In this document: piece by piece, positions 52,985 through 60,270 of the stretch
How positions within the stretch are numbered: the stretch's first letter is position 1
How the letters are laid out: each line of letters opens with the position of its first letter
DNA from: Micromonospora sp. NBC_01796
GTDB lineage: Bacteria; Actinomycetota; Actinomycetes; Mycobacteriales; Micromonosporaceae
Length of the DNA: 64,000 nt
Direction: 5' to 3'
Assembly (NCBI RefSeq): GCF_035917455.1
Contig: NZ_CP109078.1
Span: forward strand, 6,680,001-6,744,000
Translations under genes and position numbers: made by a program
Notes under the pieces: model-generated
Told to the model about the DNA's origin: nothing
The model's input: the letters and a program-made list of their open reading frames with translations, nothing else
Databases searched by the model: none

Positions 52985-53596
52985 TCAGCTTTGTTCGGCA
53001 CGCGCCCGGGTGGCCGCCAGGAACTCCCGGATCAGCGCCGGGTCCTTCACGCCCCGGCTCACCTCGACGCCGCTGGAGACGTCGACGCCCCACGGCCGCA
53101 GCGTGTCGATCGCGGCGGCGACGTTGCCGGGGTGCAGGCCACCGGCGAGCAACCAGTGCCCGTCCGGTACGTCGCGGTCGAGGGTGTCCCAGTCCCAGGC
53201 GGCCCCGGAACCGGGCTGCGGCGAGTCCACGATCAGCAGGTCCTCGCCGAGCGCGCCGCACCGTAGACCGGCCGGGCCGCCGGGGGAGGTGCCCCGGATC
53301 AGCGGCAGGCCCAGGTCCCGCAGCGCCGCGTAGTGGCTGGCCGGCTCGTCGCCGTGCAGTTGGATCGCCCGTACGCCGGACTCGGCCACCGCGGCCCGGA
53401 CCGCCTCGACCGGCTCGCCCCGGAACACCCCGACGGTCAGTACGCCCGCCGGAACCGACCGCGCCAGTTGGGCCGCCTGCGCCGGGGTCACCTGCCGGGG
53501 GCTGGCGGTGAGGACGAACCCCACCGCGTCCGCGCCGGCCCCGACCGCGGCCTCGACGTCCCGCTCGGTCCGTAGCCCGCAGACCTTGACGAACAT
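52985..53596 (-). CDS. trpF: Phosphoribosylanthranilate isomerase
   Basis: Converts N-(5-phosphoribosyl)anthranilate to the enol-carboxyphenylamino deoxyribulose phosphate in tryptophan synthesis. 203 residues with family marks: KVCGLRTERDVEAA (catalytic Cys), GADAVGFV, VGVFRG, IQLHGDE, LLAGGLHPGNV and GVDVSSGVE(V)SRGVKD (catalytic Asp). The ATG at 53596 follows GGAGGGG. In this organism type trpF usually stands apart from other trp genes, as here. Confidence 0.93.
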   Translation of the reverse strand: MFVKVCGLRTERDVEAAVGAGADAVGFVLTASPRQVTPAQAAQLARSVPAGVLTVGVFRGEPVEAVRAAVAESGVRAIQLHGDEPASHYAALRDLGLPLIRGTSPGGPAGLRCGALGEDLLIVDSPQPGSGAAWDWDTLDRDVPDGHWLLAGGLHPGNVAAAIDTLRPWGVDVSSGVEVSRGVKDPALIREFLAATRARAEQS

Positions 53597-53900
53597 CCGA
53601 TCCCGCCCCTCCGCGTCCGGCCAGTGCTGCGGCGCCATTCTCGCGGGCGGGGCCGGAGCGCCTCGCCCCGGGATCGCCGTCCGGCGCGTCGTGGCCTCCC
53701 ACGCGGTGGGGCGTACGCCGTAGGGGTGAGGTGAAAGTCGTACATCTTCTGTTTTATCCGAATAATGCTCAACTGTAGCGGCGAGTGCCTTCGGGCTGTG
53801 TCCATCGCGATATCCGAGCCTGCCATGCAACTTCCCACCGCCTCGGTCACGTCATCGTCCTGCGCTGACCGAGGGGTCAGCGGCGCGATAGGGGAGATCG
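53597..53900. other. Divergent intergenic region upstream of trpF and the serine hydrolase
   Basis: 304 bases without a gene. The block at 53740-53775 is notably AT-rich for this genome and probably holds promoters for one or both directions. I see no clear repeat or confident -35/-10 pair. GGGGAGA before 53901 is the ribosome site of the plus-strand gene. Confidence 0.4.
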
Positions 53901-54824
53901 ATGGAAGCTGGAACAAACCGGTCACGGCGCGGCGGCCTGTCGCGCCGACAGGCGATCACTTCGGCCGCGCTCGCCGCCGCCGGTCTGGGAGTGCTCGGCA
54001 CCGGGTTGGTCCTGCGCCTCCCACAGGCCGCCGGTGAGGCCGGGCCGGGCGCGAACACCCCCAGCCCGACCCCGAGCCCCACCCCGGACCTGCTGGCCGA
54101 GGCGCAGACCCGGATCGAGGCGTACGTCGCCGCGCTGGGTGAACGGATCACCCTGGCCGTACGCGACCAGGTGACCGGCACCGAGTTGACCGTCGGGACC
54201 CGTGCCTTCCAGACCGCCAGCATCGTCAAGGTCGACATCCTCGCCGCCCTGCTCCTGCGCGCCCAGGAGAAGGGCGAGCAGCTCACCGCCACCGACCGGC
54301 AGCGGGCCCGCCCGATGATCGTGATCAGCGACAACAACGCCGCCTCCGCGCTCTACCAGAAGATCGGCAAGGTCGCCGGCCTCACCGCCGCCAACCGGAC
54401 GCTCGGCCTGGTCGAGACCAAGCCCAACGTGCACTGGGGCATGACCACCACCACCGCCGCCGACCAGGTACGCCTGCTCGCCGCGATCACCGCCACCGAC
54501 AGCCCGCTGGCACCGGCCAGCCGCGCGATGATCCTCGACCTGATGGGCCAGGTCGACAAGACGCAGCGGTGGGGTGTTCCCGCCGCGGCGACCGCGCAGA
54601 CCACCGGGGTCTACGTGAAGAACGGCTGGGTGCCGGACGACGCGAACGGCAACCGCTGGGAGGTCAACAGCATCGGCCGGCTGGTCGAGCCCGGACACGA
54701 CTGGCTGGTCGCCGTACTCTCCGACAACCACGTGAAGCTCCAGGACGGGACCGCGATGGTGGAGAAGGCGGTCACGTACGCCCTCGGCGAGCTGCGCGAA
54801 CTGCCGGCCGTCACGATTCCCTGA
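53901..54824 (+). CDS. Class A beta-lactamase-like serine hydrolase, Tat or Sec exported
   Basis: 307 residues. SRRQAITSAALAAAGLG near residue 14 looks like a twin-arginine signal followed by a hydrophobic core; a Thr/Pro linker then leads to the enzyme. Motifs are S107-IV-K110 (SxxK), S143-D-N145 (SDN) and K240-N-G242 where KTG or KSG is expected. The third motif variant makes true beta-lactamase action uncertain; it may be a peptidoglycan-related hydrolase. Its end overlaps the 3' end of the benE-like gene by 14 bases. Confidence 0.85.
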   Translation: MEAGTNRSRRGGLSRRQAITSAALAAAGLGVLGTGLVLRLPQAAGEAGPGANTPSPTPSPTPDLLAEAQTRIEAYVAALGERITLAVRDQVTGTELTVGTRAFQTASIVKVDILAALLLRAQEKGEQLTATDRQRARPMIVISDNNAASALYQKIGKVAGLTAANRTLGLVETKPNVHWGMTTTTAADQVRLLAAITATDSPLAPASRAMILDLMGQVDKTQRWGVPAAATAQTTGVYVKNGWVPDDANGNRWEVNSIGRLVEPGHDWLVAVLSDNHVKLQDGTAMVEKAVTYALGELRELPAVTIP

Positions 54825-56163
54825 CCCCCTGCCGGGGCAGCGCGGTCGCCGTCCCGTCACCCCCGCCCGGTGACGGGTCGGCGCTCGGACCGACCGGGTT
54901 CGCCGCCGGTGGGTCGGCCGGGTCTTTCGCCCTCGGGTCGGCCGGTTGGTCGGCCGGGTCCGTCGCGCTCGGGTCGGCTGGTTGATCGGCCGGGTCTCGC
55001 GCCGGTGGCTTGGCGGGCCGGCGGTGCAGTAGGACGAACAGGCCGCCGGCCAGTAGTCCCCAGAAGGCGGCGCCCAGGCCGAGCACGGTGATCCCGGACG
55101 CGGTCACCAGGAAGGTCACGACGGCGGCCGGTCGTCCCTCGGGTTCGGCGACCGCCGCCGCGATCGCCGCGCCGAGGGCGCCGAGCAGGGCCAGCCCGGC
55201 GACCGCCTCGACCAGCACCGGCGGCGAGAGCAGCACCACGGCCGTGGCCAGTCCGGACCCGAGCCCGAGTACGAGCTGGCTGCCCCCGGCGGTGACCGAG
55301 GCGATCCACCGTCGGCGCGGGTCGGGGTCCGCGTCCGGTCCGGCGGCGAGGGCGGCGGTGATCGCCGCGAGATTGACCGCGTGCCCGCCGAGCGGTGCGG
55401 CGAGGGTGCTGGCCAGCCCGGTGCCGACCAGGACCGTACGCAGGGGTGGCCGGTAACCGAACCCGGCCAGCACCGCCATGCCGGGCACGTTCTGGCTGGC
55501 CATGGTGACCAGGAACAGCGGCAGGGCCAGGCTGACCGTCGCCGCCCAGGTCCACGTGGGGGCGGTGAACGCGATGGTGGGGCGCAGGTCCGCGCCGGCC
55601 AGCCCGCCGGGCGGTGCGGTCCACACGATCGCCACCACGGCGACCGCGAGTGCCGCCGGTACGGCCCACTGCCGGGCGTAGCGGCTGAGCACGGCCCAGG
55701 TGACGACGATCGGCGCGGCCATCAGCGGCACCTCGACCAGGGCGCGTACCGGGGCGACGCAGAGATCGAAGAGCACCCCGGCCAGCATCGCGCTGGCCAC
55801 CGGCACGGGGATCGCCGCGACCGCCCGGCCCAGCACCGGGATCAGGCCCGCCGCGATGACGAGCAGGCCGCAGAGGGCAAACGCGCCGACCGCGGCGGCG
55901 AATCCGCCCGGTACGGAACCGGTGGAGATCAGCAGGGCGGCTCCCGGTGTGGACCAGGCGATGCTGATCGGCATCCGGTGACGTACCCCGAGCCAGATCG
56001 CGACCAGGCCCATGGCCAGGCAGAGGGCGAGCAGGCCGGAGGCGGCCTGGCGTTCGTCGGCGCCGACCGCACGGAGGGCGGCGAGGACCACCGCGAAGGT
56101 GCTGGCGAAGCCCACCAGTGCGGTCAGCACACCGGCCAGGACCGGTTGGAGCAGGCGGTTCAT
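54811..56163 (-). CDS. BenE-family membrane transporter
   Basis: 450 residues with about 11-12 hydrophobic segments and BenE marks (HRMPISIAWSTPGAALL; FLVTMASQNVPGMAVL; GGHAVNLAAITAALAAG). Such proteins import benzoate or related aromatic acids with protons. GGGAGG lies six bases before the ATG. The C-terminus is an added hydrophilic tail of repeated DPADQPADP units. It is divergent from an XRE/cupin regulator, with 16-bp repeats between them, so it is probably controlled by that regulator. Confidence 0.9.
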   Translation of the reverse strand: MNRLLQPVLAGVLTALVGFASTFAVVLAALRAVGADERQAASGLLALCLAMGLVAIWLGVRHRMPISIAWSTPGAALLISTGSVPGGFAAAVGAFALCGLLVIAAGLIPVLGRAVAAIPVPVASAMLAGVLFDLCVAPVRALVEVPLMAAPIVVTWAVLSRYARQWAVPAALAVAVVAIVWTAPPGGLAGADLRPTIAFTAPTWTWAATVSLALPLFLVTMASQNVPGMAVLAGFGYRPPLRTVLVGTGLASTLAAPLGGHAVNLAAITAALAAGPDADPDPRRRWIASVTAGGSQLVLGLGSGLATAVVLLSPPVLVEAVAGLALLGALGAAIAAAVAEPEGRPAAVVTFLVTASGITVLGLGAAFWGLLAGGLFVLLHRRPAKPPARDPADQPADPSATDPADQPADPRAKDPADPPAANPVGPSADPSPGGGDGTATALPRQGVRES

Positions 56164-56240
56164 CGGTGCCTCCCACCGTCGATCTCGATGCCACCGGCGC
56201 GGTCGGTCCGGCGTTCGGAGTCGCGTCGTCCGCGGCCATC

Positions 56241-56311
56241 CCGACCGTTCCGTAACCCGACCGTTCCGTAACCCGACCGTTCCGTAACCCGACCGTTCCG
56301 TAAACGGAACG
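56241..56311. repeat. Four tandem 16-bp repeats ending in a palindrome, candidate operator
   Basis: Unit CCGACCGTTCCGTAAC occurs four times head to tail at 56241-56304 (the last base of the fourth copy differs). The final copy runs into a perfect inverted repeat, CGTTCCGT-AA-ACGGAACG at 56294-56311. The array sits between the divergent benE-like gene and the XRE regulator, 25-95 bases upstream of the latter. Sites of this type are usual targets of the neighbouring regulator. Confidence 0.65.
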
Positions 56312-56335
56312 CATCGGGATCTGGAGAATAGCGGC

Positions 56336-56905
56336 ATGGACTCAACCGTGGTCGAGCCGGGCGGCGCCGGGGTGGGGCACCGGCTGCGCGAACTCCGCGA
56401 GGCACAGGGCCTGTCGCTGTCCGCCCTGGCCCGCCGGGCCGGCATCGGCAAGGCGACGCTCTCCGGGCTGGAGGCGGGCACTCGCAACCCGACCCTGGAG
56501 ACGCTCTACGCGGTGACCGCGCAGCTCGGCGTACCCCTGGCGGCGGTGCTCGCAGGCAGGGCCGACCCCGAGGGCGGGACACCCCCGGTCGTACGCGGTC
56601 GGGCGGTGGTCGCCACCCTGCTCGAGGTGTTCGAGGAGGCGTCGGTCACGTACGAGCTGTTCCGGCTGCGGGTCCTGCCCGGACCGGCGCAGACCTCACC
56701 CGCGCACCACGACGGGGTGACCGAGCACATCACCGTCTTCGCCGGGGTGCTGCGCGCCGGACCGCTGGACGCCCCGCTGGTCGCCGGCCCCGGCCAACAC
56801 GTCTCGTGGCGGTCCGACGTACCGCACGGCTACGCCGCCGCCGGTCCGGACGAGGTGCAGGCCAGCCTGCTGATCCGCTACCCGCGCCGACCCGGACCGT
56901 CCTGA
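56336..56905 (+). CDS. XRE-family regulator with cupin domain
   Basis: 189 residues. The N-terminal helix-turn-helix is LRELREAQGLSLSALARRAG followed by IGKATLSGLEAGTRNPTLET. The C-terminal part is a cupin (SPAHHDGVTEHITVFAGVLRAGPL...GQHVSWRSDVPHGY) that likely binds a small ligand. Such proteins often repress adjacent transport or catabolic genes. Divergent from the BenE-family gene, with the 16-bp repeat array as probable binding site. Confidence 0.9.
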   Translation: MDSTVVEPGGAGVGHRLRELREAQGLSLSALARRAGIGKATLSGLEAGTRNPTLETLYAVTAQLGVPLAAVLAGRADPEGGTPPVVRGRAVVATLLEVFEEASVTYELFRLRVLPGPAQTSPAHHDGVTEHITVFAGVLRAGPLDAPLVAGPGQHVSWRSDVPHGYAAAGPDEVQASLLIRYPRRPGPS

Positions 56906-56975
56906 CTGCGGCCGGGTCCGCGTAGAGTTCCGGGATCATCGGTGAAACATCCAAGGTACGGAGCGGTAGCGCGGC

Positions 56976-58442
56976 ATGACGGTAAGTGAGCAGAGTGGGG
57001 CCGGTGTGGCACCGGCGGGGATCGATCCGACGGATCTGGAGACCTGCCTGCGTGTGCTCGCCGAGGTGGACACCCTGCCGGTGGACCATCCGGACGCGCT
57101 GCGGGTACGGCTGGCCACCGCGAAGATCTTCAAGAGCGTGAAGGAACGCCGCCGCAAGGAACGCCAGCAAGCGGTCACCGAGGCCGACCGGGCGGTCACG
57201 GCCGCCACCGCCACCGGGGCGCCCGGACGCATCGACGACGAGACCAAGGGTCTGCCGCTGGTGTCGGCGACCACGGACGCGCCGTTGGCCGGAACCCTGC
57301 AACGGCCCAGGGCCTGCTACATCTGCAAGGAGCGCTACCGCGAGGTGGACGCGTTCTACCACCAGCTCTGCCCATCCTGCGCGGCGATGAACCGCAGTCG
57401 GCGCGACGCGCGTACCGACCTGACCGGGCGGCGGGCGCTGCTCACCGGCGGCCGGGCCAAGATCGGCATGTACATCGCGCTGCGGCTGCTCCGCGACGGT
57501 GCCCACACCACCATCACCACCCGGTTCCCGAACGACGCGGTCCGCCGGTTCTCCGCCATGCCGGACAGCGACCAGTGGCTGCACCGGCTCCGGATCGTCG
57601 GGATCGACCTGCGTGACCCCGCGCAGGTGGTGGCGCTGGCCGACTCCGTCGCCGCCCAGGGCACGCTGGACATCCTGATCAACAACGCCGCGCAGACCGT
57701 ACGTCGCTCACCCGGCTCGTACGCGCACCTGGTCGCCGCCGAGTCGGCACCGCTGCCGTCCGGGCCGCTGCCGGAACTGGTCACCTTTGGCCACCACGGT
57801 ATCGGCGCGGCCGCGCTGACCGCCGCGCTGCCCCAGCAGCGCCATGCGCTCGCCCCGCACGAGCTGACCGCACTCGCGCTGACCAGCGGTTCCGCCTCGC
57901 TGGACCGGGTCGCCGCCTCGACCGCGATCGACGCGGGCGGTCTCGCACCCGACCTTGACGCGGAGAACAGCTGGTCCCGGCGGGTGCACGAGGTCGACGC
58001 GGTCGAGCTGCTCGAGGTGCAACTCTGCAACGTCACGGCGCCGTTCGTGCTGGTCAGCCGGCTGCGCCCGGTGATGGCCGCGGCCCCCGCCCGCCGCAAG
58101 TACGTGGTGAACGTGTCGGCGATGGAGGGCCAGTTCGGTCGCGGCTACAAGGGTGCCGGCCACCCGCACACCAACATGGCGAAGGCCGCGTTGAACATGT
58201 TGACCCGTACCAGCGCGGCCGACATGCTCACCGAGGGCATCCTGATGACCAGCGTGGACACCGGCTGGATCACCGACGAACGCCCCCACCCGGTCAAGGC
58301 CCGCCTGCACGACGAAGGCTTCCACGCACCGCTCGACCTGGTCGACGGCGCCGCCCGAGTCTACGACCCCATCGTCCGCGGCGAACTAGGCGAAGACCTC
58401 CACGGCTGCTTCCTCAAGGACTACACCCCCTCAGCCTGGTAA
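56976..58442 (+). CDS. SDR-family oxidoreductase with N-terminal zinc-ribbon
   Basis: 488 residues. A helical N-terminal part is followed by C114-x2-C117 and C132-x2-C135, a zinc-ribbon-like motif (ACYICKERYRE...LCPSCA). The Rossmann domain starts at RRALLTGGRAKIGMYIAL (NAD(P) loop, about residue 150), with LDILINNAAQT and YVVNVSAMEGQF. The usual YxxxK catalytic pair reads TNMAK (Thr at the Tyr position) in HTNMAKAALNML; I recall this form from related proteins, so it may be a family feature. Substrate unknown. Followed by a strong terminator. Confidence 0.88.
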   Translation: MTVSEQSGAGVAPAGIDPTDLETCLRVLAEVDTLPVDHPDALRVRLATAKIFKSVKERRRKERQQAVTEADRAVTAATATGAPGRIDDETKGLPLVSATTDAPLAGTLQRPRACYICKERYREVDAFYHQLCPSCAAMNRSRRDARTDLTGRRALLTGGRAKIGMYIALRLLRDGAHTTITTRFPNDAVRRFSAMPDSDQWLHRLRIVGIDLRDPAQVVALADSVAAQGTLDILINNAAQTVRRSPGSYAHLVAAESAPLPSGPLPELVTFGHHGIGAAALTAALPQQRHALAPHELTALALTSGSASLDRVAASTAIDAGGLAPDLDAENSWSRRVHEVDAVELLEVQLCNVTAPFVLVSRLRPVMAAAPARRKYVVNVSAMEGQFGRGYKGAGHPHTNMAKAALNMLTRTSAADMLTEGILMTSVDTGWITDERPHPVKARLHDEGFHAPLDLVDGAARVYDPIVRGELGEDLHGCFLKDYTPSAW

Positions 58443-58467
58443 CCCCGCCCCCGACCATCGCACTGAT

Positions 58468-58517
58468 GTAGAGAAAGAGTGGCTACCCGTCGTGGGATAG
58501 CCACTCTTTCTCTACAA
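58468..58517. terminator. Long inverted repeat, bidirectional terminator
   Basis: GTAGAGAAAGAGTGGCTA pairs perfectly with TAGCCACTCTTTCTCTAC, with one more T-A pair outside (19 bp), around a CCC-GTCGT-GGG inner stem. It lies 25 bases after the SDR stop and 32 bases before the 3' end of the next, convergent gene. The stem is AT-richer than the surroundings and is the strongest hairpin in the window. Confidence 0.88.
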
Positions 58518-58548
58518 GAGGGGTTTTGCTACGAGCGAGGGGTGGGGG

Positions 58549-58800
58549 TCAGGGGAGGGGGCGCTTGAGGTGGTAGCGGTGCACCTCGAACGTGCTCTCC
58601 TGGTTGTTGATGTCCTCGGCCGCCGAGACCAGCTCCCACCCCTGCGCGCCGACCCGGTTCAGGTGTGAGATCGCGGTGTCGCCGAAGGCGGACACGTCCT
58701 GTCTGGAGCCGTCCGGGCCGTACCAGATGTAGGTCAGATCCAACCTCCGGCCCTCGCCCACCCGACGCCGGACCAGCAACGCGTACTCCCATTTGACCAT
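58549..58800 (-). CDS. Small DUF4177-like protein
   Basis: 83 residues, MVKWEYALLVRRR...LTYIWYGPDG...LNRVGAQGWELVSAAED...VHRYHLKRPLP. The WEY start and the GAQGWELVS centre match the small DUF4177-type fold of unknown function. The ATG at 58800 gives this typical beginning; a longer frame to 58965 would add an unrelated basic extension. It lies downstream of, and on the same strand as, the broken membrane-protein gene. Confidence 0.75.
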   Translation of the reverse strand: MVKWEYALLVRRRVGEGRRLDLTYIWYGPDGSRQDVSAFGDTAISHLNRVGAQGWELVSAAEDINNQESTFEVHRYHLKRPLP

Positions 58801-58891
58801 CCGTCCATTATGGCCGGTATCCGGCGGGTGATCGCCAGCCCCATGGCGGTAGGGTCGGGCCTCCGACAATCCTTGCCGGATGTGTCGGTCT

Positions 58892-59307
58892 TTATCGGTA
58901 TGAACCACCAGGTCGATCGGGGTGCAGCCAGGGACGGAGGCGCGATGCCCCGGCCACCAGGGCAAGCGCGAGTACGGTGATCACGGCCTGGCCGATCCGC
59001 CCCGGCGTCACTCCCGGCGCCGGATCGAGCACGTAGTTGGCGTACCCGTTCGCGGCGGCGTCGCGGCACTACCCAGCACCAGTCCGGCGGCCCGGCGGGC
59101 GGCCAGCAGGGCGGCGGCCAGCGGGTCGAGCACGGTCAACGAGACGAAGTAGACGGTCAGCCACACCGGCAGCCCCGGATACGGGTCGGTGCCCCCGGTA
59201 GCGAGCTGGAACAGGTGCGCCATCGTGCCGTACGCGAAGACCACGACGGTGGCTCCGACCGCGACCCGGATCCGACCCGGCACCCCCGACCACCGACGAC
59301 CTCGCAT
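58892..59307 (-). pseudogene. Frameshifted four-helix membrane protein
   Basis: The frame from 59307 encodes a three-helix start (VAVGATVVVFAYGTMAHLFQ; LPVWLTVYFVSLTVLDPLAA; AGLVLGSA) and then dissolves into PPRTGTPTTC and stops at 59008. In another frame, from about 59072, the sequence continues sensibly as DAAANGYANYVLDPAPG, a fourth hydrophobic helix (AVITVLALALVAGAS) and RLRPWLHP, ending at the TAA at 58892-58894. The total length is one base short of a multiple of three, so one missing base near 59070 explains it. Restored, it would be a membrane protein of about 138 residues, function unknown. Real mutation or sequencing error cannot be told apart here. Confidence 0.7.
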
Positions 59308-59358
59308 CCCGACCAGTCTGCGTCACCGGGTCCAGAGGCCGGGTGGTGAGGTGAGCGG

Positions 59359-60129
59359 TCAGGAGAAGTGGGTCTTCGGGCGGGGGAGCCGCTCGCCGTC
59401 GACGACCACGTCCACCTTCTCGTTGTAGAAGGCGATCAGCCCGGCGATCGGGATCAGTTGCCGGGTCGGGAAATCGTACGCCCAGGCCAGGTCGGGGTGG
59501 ACCGTGTCGCCCATCCGCACCGACCAGTAACCGCTGGTCCTGCCCTTGTACGGGCACTGGGTGACGGTGTCCGTGGGCACCAGGTGGTCGAAGTCCACCT
59601 CGGTCCGGTTGAGGTAGTAGCGGGTCGGCAGGCCGGTCTCGAAGACCAGTACCGGCGACGACGACTCGGCCAGGACCAGGCCGTCGAGTTCGATCCGTAC
59701 GGTTCGGGTCGACCGGAGCGCGTCGACCCGGACGTACGGGTTGCGCGGGTGGACGAAGATCTCCTCGTCCTCCTCGAACCAGGAGTCGAGGGCATCCCAG
59801 TCGAACCGGACGGTCCCGTCCAGCCCGGCGAGTACGTCACCGGCGTAGACCCAGGCCGAGTCCGGGCGGGAGATCGAGCCGGCGCGCAGCCCGTGCCGGT
59901 GCGCGGTCCCCCGGCGCAGCCGCTCGGACCGCTGCTTGTCGACCAGCAGCCCGTCCTGCACGTCGGCTCGCGGCAGGTAGAACTGCGGATAGAACGGCCA
60001 CTCCCAGACGTACAGGGCGTGGGTGGTGTCCAGGACGACCCGGCCGCCGAGCATCGCGCGTACCCGACGGGGCACCGGCTCGATGTGGTCGACCGGGACG
60101 ATCATCTGCGGGAAGTCAGGCACGGGCAC
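59359..60129 (-). CDS. Protein with two DUF427 domains
   Basis: 256 residues carrying DUF427 marks twice: first VRAMLGGRVVLDTTHALYVWE...FYLPRADV, and in the second half VRIELDGLVLAESSSPVLVF, LPTRYYLNRTEVDFDHL, TQCPYKGRTSGYWSV, LAWAYDFPTRQLIPIAGLIAFYNEKVDV. The domain's function is not established. The start is a GTG at 60129 with a weak ribosome site. The gap to the next upstream gene (60130-60270) holds nothing I can identify. Confidence 0.88.
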   Translation of the reverse strand: MPVPDFPQMIVPVDHIEPVPRRVRAMLGGRVVLDTTHALYVWEWPFYPQFYLPRADVQDGLLVDKQRSERLRRGTAHRHGLRAGSISRPDSAWVYAGDVLAGLDGTVRFDWDALDSWFEEDEEIFVHPRNPYVRVDALRSTRTVRIELDGLVLAESSSPVLVFETGLPTRYYLNRTEVDFDHLVPTDTVTQCPYKGRTSGYWSVRMGDTVHPDLAWAYDFPTRQLIPIAGLIAFYNEKVDVVVDGERLPRPKTHFS

Positions 60130-60270
60130 GGCCAGCCGATCTCGGGGCGCCGACGAATGTCCTGCTCACGATACCCGCGCGGGCGGGGTGTGGGCGGACG
60201 CTTGGGCGTACCCGGGGATGGGCCGGACCGCACCGGTACGCCCGACGACGGGGCGTACCGGTGCCGCCGG

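Noticed and set aside
56241-56304. CRISPR-like array
   Set aside because: The 16-bp units are directly adjacent with no spacers and no cas genes nearby; better explained as operators.
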